Positions 11,064 to 19,715 of a DNA stretch of 64,000 bases are shown here, one piece after another. Every line of letters starts with the position of its first letter. Position 1 is the first letter of the stretch. The notes under the pieces were generated by a model. It did no database searches. It worked only from the letters and a program-made list of their open reading frames with translations, and was not told the origin of the DNA. Source of the stretch: Hofstenia miamia (Eukaryota; Xenacoelomorpha; Acoela); the NCBI GenBank assembly GCA_004352715.1, contig SCFE01000023.1, forward strand, positions 1,932,101 through 1,996,100, written 5' to 3'. The position numbers and the translations under genes were made by a program.

Positions 11064-12701
11064 ATGGAGTATGACAGAATACATTCTGCAATAAGCGATT
11101 GCTATGTAAAACAGAAGTGGTTGAGTAGTTTTGATGTTGATTATATGATTAATTTATTGTTAATTGGTAAAAATGCATCAGCGAAATCATGTTTATCTAC
11201 TACTAAATTGCCCAACATACCTTATTATCAAAATTTCGTTAAGCCTTGCGTCCGGCCTTATAAATTTTTAGTTTATCCCCTAAATGATAAGAATTCACAC
11301 TTTATTGGTGTTGTAATAAACTTAGAAGACAAAGTACTCTACTTGATTGATTCTTTAGGTTCATTTCCTAACAGTGTCCGTGATTTTTTCTTTAGAACAT
11401 TTTTTAAGCAAGGGTTCGCTTCTGTTCAAAATGTATTTCCCCAAGCCATACAAAATGATGGTTACTCTTGCGGTCTGTGGTTAATTTCCACAATTTCAGC
11501 TGTTTTGACAGAGAGTGCACTACCCTCAAATATAACTGAATGTTATAACACATGCATGAATTACCTAAAAGAAGGGCCATCTCTTTGTTCGAGTCCGAAA
11601 TCTGTTGATTGTATTCAAAATGATTTGCATTCTGATGCGTTTTCTGTTAAATCAGAAGATATTTCAAATCACGTATTAATTGATTCCGATAATGCAATCC
11701 TTTCATCATCTGAAACGACATTAACTGCTTCTGAAATCGATCATGTCTCTATGGAAATCGATGCTAAATTATTGCCAAGCAATTCATTTCTATCCGTAAA
11801 TGACCTCATAAAAAATTTGCAATTTTATGATAGTCCCATGCCTTCAGTGCCTCTAGGTCCCAAAAATAATGTATTTTTTGTCGTTTTGATTAATCAACAT
11901 ACTGTTAAAAAAACCACTAATGTTTATCTTGATGACTGTGGTGCTTGGGGTCAAGCGAGTACTTCTACTCATTATTACATGTGTACGGATCAGAAGTGGA
12001 AAACAGTTAGTTATGTGAATGGCTTTTATTGCATTCGTGTTCAAATTAAAAAAAAACAGTCATTTATACATCTAGAGCCCCAGCCTAAAGATTCTGATGT
12101 GATCGAACTTCACCGACGCTATAGTAAATTAAAAAATGACGTTAGCTATCAAAGACGTATTTCTTGGTTAGGGTCAGATCCGTCTGTGGCTTTATTTGAG
12201 TATCTTGGAATATTTCCCGGGTTCACTCCACATGGGAATTGCACTGACATGACATCTATTTATATGCGTACTTGCCCCAAAACAATGGAGTCCATAGCAG
12301 TGAATTGCAATGTCAAACCTTGTCGTTTATATGGCACCTTACTAAAGGAAAAAAATGAGCTTAATGAGCAACCGCGCAATCTTCAGCAAATTTACAACAA
12401 AAGACGGTATCTTAATGATAATACAGAACCGTTTGTGACCTTTGCCGAAAAGATTGAAAATGTGCATGGCCTTGTTCAAACTCACCCTTTTGTACAAGCT
12501 GTTTACCACTATAAGTCCTTAGTTCCGTCCATAAGTCTTTTCACAGAACATCAGATTGCTGATATTATTAAACACTGTATTATTGAGGATCCCCCTTGTG
12601 TGCTAGGAGTTGATACCACGTTTAATGTGACATGCATGTCACTGCCTTTGTTTACAAAAACACAGATCTTGTTCGCAGTACGAGTGGAGAGCCTCCTATA
12701 A
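11064..12701 (+). CDS. Ulp1-like cysteine protease domain plus start of MULE transposase
   Basis: This 545-codon frame has two parts. Residues about 60-150 form a C48 (Ulp1/SENP-type) protease core: His79 in HFIGVVINLED, Asp96 in LYLIDSLG, Gln130 and Cys136 in QNDGYSCGLW. The His-to-Asp spacing of 17 is the usual one, so the catalytic set looks complete. Known C48 enzymes cleave SUMO or similar modifiers; the target here is unknown. After a variable linker, about 280-380 resembles the DNA-binding region ahead of MULE transposases (YYMCTDQKWK, then a Cys/His-poor basic stretch). The DDE core opens at VLGVDTTFN, with first catalytic Asp517. The frame then leaves the conserved path at about 12632 and ends at 12701, while homology continues in the next frame. 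The chosen ATG at 11064 directly follows an AT-rich leader. Confidence 0.85.
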   Translation: MEYDRIHSAISDCYVKQKWLSSFDVDYMINLLLIGKNASAKSCLSTTKLPNIPYYQNFVKPCVRPYKFLVYPLNDKNSHFIGVVINLEDKVLYLIDSLGSFPNSVRDFFFRTFFKQGFASVQNVFPQAIQNDGYSCGLWLISTISAVLTESALPSNITECYNTCMNYLKEGPSLCSSPKSVDCIQNDLHSDAFSVKSEDISNHVLIDSDNAILSSSETTLTASEIDHVSMEIDAKLLPSNSFLSVNDLIKNLQFYDSPMPSVPLGPKNNVFFVVLINQHTVKKTTNVYLDDCGAWGQASTSTHYYMCTDQKWKTVSYVNGFYCIRVQIKKKQSFIHLEPQPKDSDVIELHRRYSKLKNDVSYQRRISWLGSDPSVALFEYLGIFPGFTPHGNCTDMTSIYMRTCPKTMESIAVNCNVKPCRLYGTLLKEKNELNEQPRNLQQIYNKRRYLNDNTEPFVTFAEKIENVHGLVQTHPFVQAVYHYKSLVPSISLFTEHQIADIIKHCIIEDPPCVLGVDTTFNVTCMSLPLFTKTQILFAVRVESLL

Positions 12702-13546
12702 TGTTAGGGCCCATTCTATTGCATGGCTCATTTGATAGTTCTGTTTTTGCCCGTTTTTTTAATGACTTGCGTTTGTCATTTGGTGACAATGATTTAAGTA
12801 AATTAGTATTTGGGTCTGACAACGATAAATCTATTAAGAAAGCCCTTTCACAGATTTTTCCTACTTCGCGACAACTTTTCTGTACAAGGCATTTAAAAGA
12901 CAATCTTAAGGCGTTTTTAGCAAATGTAATTGGGATGAATAAATCAGAACGACTCTATGTTTACAATCTTATTTTTGGATCCAAAGGCATTTCTTCTAGT
13001 GATTCAGCAGTAAATTTTGCTTTGAAATGTGGAAAATTCATCAAAGAGTTTAATGCATCCCATCCATCAATTGTTGCATATTTTAGACGTTCTCTCATTC
13101 ACCCTCTACGTTGCAATTTAAATCTTCAAGCACATGAATGGACAAACAATAATTCTGAGTCTCTCAATCATGTTATAAAGCAGATGTTCGATTGGAAACG
13201 TTATTCCATTTTTCGAGTAATTGATTTACTATTTTCAATTGTTCAAACTGAGGCCCTGGATGCTGGAAGAGCAGTTATTGGCTTGGGTAACTATCGGTTA
13301 GCACCGTGTGTTAACATCACCCCTAAAGTTGATATTGATTCTTTTCTTAAAAAGACTAAAGAGAAACGTCATGAATATATGAAAAAAATCCTGCATAATT
13401 CTTCAAAGGCATCCATTGGCAAAAGTGGTGCAATCATGCTGTTCCCCACAAGAAGGGGCTTCAAAATTAATCAACGGCGTCGCCCTAGGGCTTCGCGAAC
13501 ATATTCAAAGCGAAGATTACGGAAATCAACCAAATATGTATCATAA
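12632..13546 (+). CDS. MULE transposase catalytic core and C-terminus
   Basis: This continues the preceding gene in another frame (304 codons, overlapping 70 bases). MULE signatures are PPIMLGPILLHG, the second catalytic Asp in GSDNDKSI (residue 63), a CTRHLKDN motif (Cys84 and His87) and TNNNSESLNHVIKQ with the third acid Glu176. The C-terminus is strongly basic (KINQRRRPRASRTYSKRRLR), a likely nuclear localisation or DNA-binding tail. Together with Asp517 of the preceding frame, the DDE set is complete. The single frame change near 12626-12640 is either an inactivating mutation, a sequencing error, or recoding. I see no classic slippery heptamer there, so mutation or error is more likely. 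Confidence 0.87.
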   Translation: MHVTAFVYKNTDLVRSTSGEPPIMLGPILLHGSFDSSVFARFFNDLRLSFGDNDLSKLVFGSDNDKSIKKALSQIFPTSRQLFCTRHLKDNLKAFLANVIGMNKSERLYVYNLIFGSKGISSSDSAVNFALKCGKFIKEFNASHPSIVAYFRRSLIHPLRCNLNLQAHEWTNNNSESLNHVIKQMFDWKRYSIFRVIDLLFSIVQTEALDAGRAVIGLGNYRLAPCVNITPKVDIDSFLKKTKEKRHEYMKKILHNSSKASIGKSGAIMLFPTRRGFKINQRRRPRASRTYSKRRLRKSTKYVS

Positions 13547-13948
13547 CTTATTTATCTTAGTTGTTCTTTTGCTTAGAAGTTCAACTGTAAATAATTTTGA
13601 TTGATATGTTTATATGAGATGAAAAATTCTGCAACCTGCTTCAATATCATTCTGCATTTATCTGCTTTGTCGTTTATAAAATCAAATATTTGTGGTTTGC
13701 GTTATATCTGATCCCCGTTGGGTGGTATAATGCTTTTCACAATTATTGTTTTCAATGTTTTTTCAATTTCTCTATCGATTGCGAACCCTCGCTATATTTC
13801 AGCTTAATTCTTAATTTTTATTTTTGCAATTAAGAATTTTATTCTTTAATAATTCGCTGTAAATAATTAGTTTAGTTTAGTATTAGATGAAAAAGCTTCG
13901 GCATGAAAATTAAAAAAAATTAGTTTTAGTTAGTTTTAGATGAAAAAG
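13547..13948. other. MULE 3' untranslated region
   Basis: This is AT-rich sequence after the transposase stop, with repeated TAGTTTTAG words near 13870-13945 and no coding pattern. Confidence 0.5.
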
Positions 13949-14302
13949 TAGAAATACTAAACTTTAGTTAAAAATCGAATGGGCTTAAGTGTGGGATTGA
14001 ATTTAGTTTAATGAATCGTAAATTCTGGAAAGTGACATATGTTAAAAACATGACAATTTTCAACTAAAATTTCTGAAAAACTGAGTAAATTTTTTGGGTG
14101 CACACAACTCGGATTCGAAATCTACAGGTCTTAGAGTATCTAGAAATACTAAATTTTAGTTAAAAATCGAATGGGCTTAAGTGTGGGATTGAATTTAGTT
14201 TAATGAATCGTAAATTCTGGAAAGTGACATATGTTAAAAACATGACAATTTTCAACTAAAATTTCTGAAAAACTGAGTAAATTTTTTGGGTGCACACAAC
14301 TC
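13949..14302 (+). repeat. Two-copy 192-bp direct repeat inside MULE 3' region
   Basis: The unit starting TAGAAATACTAA at 13949 restarts at 14141. About 160 bases are near identical, through the shared end GGGTGCACACAACTC. Each copy therefore places a GGTGCACACAACT word, the core of the terminal repeat, in a subterminal position. Confidence 0.9.
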
Positions 14303-14596
14303 TATAGTTTAACTATAGATAGTTAAAAATCGAATAACCTTAAGAGTGAGAATGAATATCATATTAGTAAATCATACTCGACGTCAATAAAAACCCTTAC
14401 CGTTATGCAGGTGAAATTCATTATTGTATCATGCAATGGTACTAGGAGAATATTAATCTACTAGGAACTCTTGTATCATACATTCAATAATTCCTTCAAT
14501 TCAAGAAAATCATGGAGAACTATCAAATATCGAATTGAAACGTTTAGCTAATTGATAGCTTTAATATAACATGACGTAATAAGAGACATGTCTATT

Positions 14597-14654
14597 TTAG
14601 GCATGTTAAAAGTTGTGTGCATAAACAAGTTGTGTGCACCATTTACAGGTACCC
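14597..14654 (-). repeat. MULE right terminal inverted repeat
   Basis: This is the reverse complement of the left end. The plus strand reads ..AACAAGTTGTGTGCACC.. and closes with ATTTACAGGTACCC before the 9-bp duplication. An extra AGTTGTGTGCA word lies just inside (near 14610). Confidence 0.85.
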
Positions 14655-14939
14655 ATTCTTAATTTGTCGATTTAAAGCAAATCTATAATTATCGATATTT
14701 AGAATAACATTTCCTCTAGAGGATTTTTCTAAATTCACACCTTCCATTTTTGATAGATAGACAAAACAATTTTTTATGAAAAGTATTTTGATTGGTTTAA
14801 ATAAACTCGAGGTAAGGTCATAATCGATGTAATGTCTTATTTTAATGAACAATAATCAAAGAATTATTGAAAATATTTGTATGAATTTTTCAGTGAATAT
14901 GAATTAGTAAATTAATGAGTTTAGTAATTCTAAAAATTA

Positions 14940-15263
14940 GGCGATATATGGGGAGAGCCCACTCCGATTTTTAAAAATTTGATGACGTCATCAGATACAG
15001 TTTTTTTTGCTGATTCCAAATCAAAAAAAATTTTTGCGAACCGTTCATTATTTCAAAAGTTATGAGCGTTTTTATAATTCGTATACATCTGAAAGCGACC
15101 AATCATTTTGCCGCTTAAAATTATTATATTTAGCTTATTCTTTTGTAGCAACCAATCATATCAAAGACCTTTGTAACAAACACAATGTATTTAGCAAAGG
15201 TGCTGAAATTATTATTTTATAATCTATTATTCCGGACGATGATCTAGTTTGCGGTGCTCCATC
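14940..15263 (+). repeat. Left arm of long inverted repeat (Merlin 3' end)
   Basis: It is nearly identical to the reverse complement of 16506-16829. It contains a perfect 14-base palindrome, TGATGACGTCATCA, at 14980-14993, with a CREB/ATF-type TGACGTCA core. Confidence 0.9.
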
Positions 15264-15580
15264 CACATAGATTCAACTCGATTAGTTGTAACACCAGATA
15301 TTGGATCCACGAAATTCTCTGAATGGTTCACAGTTTGGTGTTGATACGGAGAAGGAAAGGGAGGATAATCAGCAATCCAATTGTAAGCACCCCACCTGTC
15401 ACTCCATATTATAGAACCAGGCTCAATCCTTTGACGAATGATAGGCATTAACGTATTGTGATCTCGGGAGAGAGCTCTTTGCTCTACCTGGCATGCTTGT
15501 TTGGGATAACTTTCTTCGCCACCTTCGCCTAGTATATCCTGCATAGCTTTTTGTAGAGCTTCTCTACTTAGCTCCTTTGA
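15227..15580 (-). pseudogene. Merlin (IS1016-like) transposase, C-terminal DDE part
   Basis: The minus-strand frame is open from about 15580 to the stop near 15227. Merlin/ISXO2-like hallmarks are NTLMPIIRQRIEPGSIIWSD (second catalytic Asp in SDRWGAY), HQTVNHSENFVDPISGV and TNRVESMWMEHRK with the catalytic Glu. The first catalytic Asp and the N-terminal zinc region are absent. Upstream residues (ELSREALQKAMQDILGEGGEE) do not look like Merlin and may be foreign. The frame is broken by a stop just upstream, so this is a truncated copy. Confidence 0.8.
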
Positions 15581-15596
15581 GAGCTACCTTTTATTC

Positions 15597-15612
15597 GGTC
15601 CTTTTCAGGGCC
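15597..15612 (+). promoter_or_regulatory. Histone-type mRNA 3' stem-loop
   Basis: GGTCCTTTTCAGGGCC folds as a 6-bp stem (one U-G pair) with a UUUC loop and is followed by ACCCA. This is the canonical animal replication-dependent histone 3'-end signal bound by SLBP. A purine-poor AATCAAAGCA follows. No histone coding sequence precedes it: upstream is the Merlin fragment in the opposite sense. It appears to be an orphan remnant of a histone gene end. Confidence 0.65.
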
Positions 15613-15789
15613 ACCCAGTTAATCAAAGCATTACATTGTTGAAATAGTATTTGTATTTTATTTATTATATTGATTATGTTAACTAAAAGTATCCTTAATA
15701 TTAATGATTAATTTTCATAGATTAACAATTATAAAATTTCATTCGAAATAGTTTGCTGCAATTTCACCGATATCATTTGTTATATTTTA

Positions 15790-15970
15790 CTTAAATGTTA
15801 CTTCTGATTTGTAATTTTGAAACATTTGATTTGGATTTTAATAATCGGTAAATAAAATGTAAAAATAAATACAAATCGGAAGAACGATTTAAAAATCTTT
15901 ACCAATTACTTGGTTTACACTAAAAGTGTATATATTTACATAAATATACATTTACAATTAGGAATTTAAC
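15790..15970. repeat. Dispersed repeat R1, partial copy
   Basis: AATAAAATGTAAAAATAAAT followed by CAAATCGG and TTGGTTTACACTAAAAGTGT matches the right part of the 9840-10560 copy and the 5640-5880 copy. It sits in the centre of the Merlin compound. Confidence 0.55.
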
Positions 15971-16150
15971 TTTAAGTAACGATGAATTACAGTCTGTGAT
16001 TACATTTCTGTAGTGTGATTATAACAATAGCTAATAATCAAGAGAATATACACAACTATAACTGCAACTAATCCACTATAATTAAATTTTAATCACTTAA
16101 AATAAATGTTTATTTTCTTGAATTTATATAAATGTTTGATTGAAATTGGA

Positions 16151-16166
16151 GGCTCTAAAAAGAGCC
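16151..16166 (-). promoter_or_regulatory. Second histone-type 3' stem-loop (minus strand)
   Basis: The minus strand reads GGCTCTTTTTAGAGCC, a perfect 6-bp stem with a UUUU loop that fits the histone consensus. The downstream bases TCCAA are a weaker match to the usual ACCCA. No histone frame was found upstream on the minus strand. It faces the stem-loop at 15597. Confidence 0.55.
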
Positions 16167-16299
16167 GAATGAACATACAGTTATATAGATGCAAAATTGC
16201 CGGAAATTTTATATTTGAACAGCACAGCATCAATAATCTTCAAATGAATATTTCTAGGAATTTACGGAGACTCCACTTCCAGCAGAGGCTTCAAAAGTT

Positions 16300-16542
16300 A
16301 TGACTTATCGTAGTTTACTTGGTGCTACTCTGTCTGATGAAGCTGCCATTCGTTTTGCGAAGCAGCAACATCTGTTAGTTTTGAAGGCTTTGGTGGAATT
16401 GTAGTCTTGAATAATAATGGACCACCAGTTACCAAGAAGACAACTGAAATGATGTGATGAAATCATGGCATCTATTTATATATGCGCAATTGTAATGCGG
16501 AAATTGATGGAGCACCGCAAACTAGACCATCGTCCGGAATAA
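16300..16542 (+). pseudogene. Merlin transposase deletion derivative
   Basis: ATG 16300 opens 34 codons (MTYRSLLGATLSDEAAIRFA, then KQQHLL). This resembles the N-terminus before the zinc region of ISXO2/Merlin transposases. After a stop and about 100 bases the C-terminal codons EHRKLDHRPE and a stop appear at 16507-16542, identical to the end of the minus-strand copy. The catalytic domain is missing. Confidence 0.5.
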
Positions 16543-16829
16543 TAGATTATAAAATAATAATTTCAGCACCTTTGCTAAATACATTGTGTTTGTTACGAAG
16601 GTCTTTGATATGATTGGTTGCTACAAAAGAATAAGCTAAACATAATAATTTTAAGCGGCAAAATGATTGGTCGCTTTCAGATGTATACGAATTATAAAAA
16701 CGCTCATAACTTTTGAAATAATGAACGGTTCGCAAAATTTTTTTTTGATTTGGAATCAGCAAAAAAAACTGTATCTGATGACGTCATCAAATTTTTAAAA
16801 ATCGGAGTGGGCTCTCCCCATATATCGCC
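16506..16829 (-). repeat. Right arm of long inverted repeat (Merlin 3' end)
   Basis: This is the partner of 14940-15263, with the same TGATGACGTCATCA palindrome at 16776-16789 and only a few mismatches between arms. Confidence 0.9.
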
Positions 16830-16954
16830 GAATCTGTGACTAAGAATATGGGAGATTGTGGGTTACACTTTCCTCCAGATGCAATAAAACGAAAAGTCAA
16901 AGGAATTTCAATATTATTATTTTTGCATTTCAATTGACCCAACACGTTGTTTCC

Positions 16955-17954
16955 NNNNNNNNNNNNNNNNNNNNNNNNNNNNNNNNNNNNNNNNNNNNNN
17001 NNNNNNNNNNNNNNNNNNNNNNNNNNNNNNNNNNNNNNNNNNNNNNNNNNNNNNNNNNNNNNNNNNNNNNNNNNNNNNNNNNNNNNNNNNNNNNNNNNNN
17101 NNNNNNNNNNNNNNNNNNNNNNNNNNNNNNNNNNNNNNNNNNNNNNNNNNNNNNNNNNNNNNNNNNNNNNNNNNNNNNNNNNNNNNNNNNNNNNNNNNNN
17201 NNNNNNNNNNNNNNNNNNNNNNNNNNNNNNNNNNNNNNNNNNNNNNNNNNNNNNNNNNNNNNNNNNNNNNNNNNNNNNNNNNNNNNNNNNNNNNNNNNNN
17301 NNNNNNNNNNNNNNNNNNNNNNNNNNNNNNNNNNNNNNNNNNNNNNNNNNNNNNNNNNNNNNNNNNNNNNNNNNNNNNNNNNNNNNNNNNNNNNNNNNNN
17401 NNNNNNNNNNNNNNNNNNNNNNNNNNNNNNNNNNNNNNNNNNNNNNNNNNNNNNNNNNNNNNNNNNNNNNNNNNNNNNNNNNNNNNNNNNNNNNNNNNNN
17501 NNNNNNNNNNNNNNNNNNNNNNNNNNNNNNNNNNNNNNNNNNNNNNNNNNNNNNNNNNNNNNNNNNNNNNNNNNNNNNNNNNNNNNNNNNNNNNNNNNNN
17601 NNNNNNNNNNNNNNNNNNNNNNNNNNNNNNNNNNNNNNNNNNNNNNNNNNNNNNNNNNNNNNNNNNNNNNNNNNNNNNNNNNNNNNNNNNNNNNNNNNNN
17701 NNNNNNNNNNNNNNNNNNNNNNNNNNNNNNNNNNNNNNNNNNNNNNNNNNNNNNNNNNNNNNNNNNNNNNNNNNNNNNNNNNNNNNNNNNNNNNNNNNNN
17801 NNNNNNNNNNNNNNNNNNNNNNNNNNNNNNNNNNNNNNNNNNNNNNNNNNNNNNNNNNNNNNNNNNNNNNNNNNNNNNNNNNNNNNNNNNNNNNNNNNNN
17901 NNNNNNNNNNNNNNNNNNNNNNNNNNNNNNNNNNNNNNNNNNNNNNNNNNNNNN
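16955..17954. other. Assembly gap, 1000 N
   Basis: A round-number gap of unknown true size. Copy A of the Gypsy element emerges at its right edge already inside gag. Confidence 0.99.
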
Positions 17955-19064
17955 CCTTCATTATCTTCCCAGTATATCACTCATAGTGTTCTACAGGATG
18001 TGTTGGACAATTTCTCTAAATGTCTTTCAGAGCAAATCTCTGAAATGATTTCTACTCGCCTTCTGAGAAGCCCCATTGTCTCCACTTCTACACCTTTACA
18101 CCACAATTTGTTACCCCTACCACCACTTTTACAGCTGGAGAGCCCAACTATATGCAGTCAGTTTTGACTCAGGTTCCCATGCTTACCACAATTGCTGCTC
18201 AAATTTCATCTGTGCTGAGTGTGACTGTTTCACCTCCTGCACTTGTAAACAACTGTGTTACCCCTACTGGTGTGACCCCAACTACACCACCACAGTCATG
18301 CAACTTTCCCAAGTCCGCTGTCAAGAGTGGACCTTGCTTTACTCAGTCAATTCTACCTATAACTGCTGCTGGAGCCAATACTGCTAACTTATTTAATCGT
18401 CATTCAATATTACCTAAATTCACTGGAAAGATTGATTAAATCTCTCAATCTTTTGAAGAGTGGTTTTTTCTCTACAAGTTAACCATGCAGCAGTACAAAG
18501 CTACCCAAGATACTGCTGTCACTCAATTCCCCACCTACCTTCAAGGTATTGAGTACAATCAGTACATGATGTTAGATCAAGATGTGAAGACTAGTTATCC
18601 ACTTCTCATTGGATATTTCAAGGACCATTATAAGGCCCCCATATCAAACATCAGTACAAAACACTACTTTGTGATCTCTTGTTCAAAAAAGGTGATGACA
18701 TTTGCACATACATCACAGAAGTAGAAAGGCTGTTTTGTCTAAGTAAACTTACCCCTGAGTATTTGAAGCACAATCTTTTTTCATACATCTGCCAAGGCTT
18801 CCTGCCTAACATTCAGAGTCACCTTGAGCTCAAGTGTGATCTGGAGGATGATCCCAGTGTAATTATCTGCAAAGCCATAAACATCATATACATGCTGCAC
18901 AACACTACTTGTATTGATAAGGATGCCAGAGATCTAAAAGCTGGTTCTTCTTCACCAAAGCCTCCTATCTCTTCAAGCACCATCACTTCTACTGTAAAGA
19001 TAGAACTCAAGCATACTCATTGTTTCCATTGCAGTCAGAAAGGACACACTAAATCTCAGTGCTG
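17955..19064 (+). pseudogene. Gypsy gag remnant with zinc knuckle (copy A)
   Basis: Gag makes the virus-like particle and packages RNA. Pieces in several frames include HSVLQDVLDNFSKCLSEQIS, a Pro/Thr/Ser-rich linker, FEEWFFLYKLTMQQYKA and YLQGIEYNQYMMLDQDVKTS (capsid-like helices). A zinc knuckle near 19020, CFHCSQKGHTKSQC, matches the CX2CX4HX4C pattern. A stop in the capsid region and frameshifts near 18660 break it. Confidence 0.8.
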
Positions 19065-19089
19065 AGCAGTTATTCATTTAGTCACTGAT

Positions 19090-19682
19090 GGTGAAGGTTT
19101 CATCATAAATGAACCTGAAGACCAGGAATGTTCTCTTGCATCACCTGTTGGCTTAGCTACCCAGTCAAACTAGTCAGAGCACTGCCTCTTAGAAAACATG
19201 CACATGATGTTCTGGTAATCACTTTGCTGTTGTGTACTAGCATAATCCCAGTCAATATAAATGGATCCCTGGTAAATGTCACCATCATTAATAGGGCCTC
19301 AGCCTTGATCATCAGTGATTCCTGTTGTTCTAAGTTATGCCTATCATGGAATGGCCTACTTCCATCTACTACTTGTCTGCTGGATGCCTCTGGAAATTCC
19401 CTCTTGCTCAAAGGTCACATACTGAACCTAGAGTTACACATTTGGCAGGAGCTTTTTTTGTTGAACTAATTGTCATTGATACTTGTAGTCAACTGCTTCC
19501 ATATGACATAATTTTGGGAAACAATTTTCTTGAGCAGACTTCATGCATTATCAAGTACAGTAATAACACCATCTCCATCAGAGAAAGCAAACATTGGCAA
19601 GAGCTTACTACTGTCCCTAGCCAAGACATCTCTTTGAGCCTTATCATTGATTTTAGCACTACCAAGACATGTGGTATTTCCT
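19090..19682 (+). pseudogene. Gypsy aspartic protease remnant (copy A)
   Basis: The retropepsin fold is suggested by IPVNINGSLVNVTI, by the active-site region where the usual DTGA reads NRAS, and later by LPYDIILGNNFLEQTSCIIK, the conserved ILG motif. Loss of the catalytic Asp and a frame change near 19440 make it inactive. It is identical to the corresponding part of copy B. Confidence 0.75.
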
Positions 19683-19715
19683 TTTCTGTGGCTCCCCCTT
19701 CTGATTTGCCTCTAC

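Larger units (their letters stand above)
10633..14654 (+). mobile_element. MULE (Mutator-like) DNA transposon with Ulp1-transposase gene
   Basis: The element is bounded by a perfect 9-bp duplication, ATTCTTAAT, at 10624-10632 and 14655-14663. Its inverted ends share ACCTGTAAATGGTGCACACA-type sequence (left copy GGTAGCTGTAAATGG, right copy GGGTACCTGTAAATGG) over roughly 60 bp. Nine-base duplications are the hallmark of Mutator/MULE elements, and the internal gene encodes a MULE transposase, so ends and gene agree. Length is 4,022 bp. The 5' part (10691-11063) is AT-rich leader. The 3' part (13547-14596) is untranslated and includes a two-copy tandem repeat. The clean duplication and long frames suggest recent insertion. 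Confidence 0.93.
14940..16829. mobile_element. Inverted compound of two Merlin transposon fragments
   Basis: About 324-bp inverted repeats (14940-15263 and 16506-16829) bracket the unit. Both start GGCGATATATGGGGAGAGCC at the outside. Each includes the same transposase C-terminal codons (EHRKLDHRPE, stop), so both arms are 3' halves of a Merlin (IS1016-like) element pointing outward. The left arm continues into a minus-strand DDE domain. The right arm is a plus-strand deletion derivative. No 8-9 bp target duplication flanks the whole (left AAAAATTA, right GAATCTGT). This argues for fold-back rearrangement or two nested insertions, not one simple insertion. Confidence 0.75.
17955..19715 (+). 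mobile_element. Ty3/Gypsy retrotransposon copy A (gag and protease only)
   Basis: This is homologous to 27670-29440 of copy B. Stretches 17974-18358 and 19067-19682 appear identical to copy B, while the stretch between differs at roughly a tenth of positions. It starts in an N gap and gives way to a LINE fragment. No LTR is visible. Confidence 0.85.

Noticed and set aside
16787-18167. Very long open frames running through N stretches here and at 19337, 48514, 52340 and 58614
   Set aside because: They consist of unknown bases with a few real codons at the edges.
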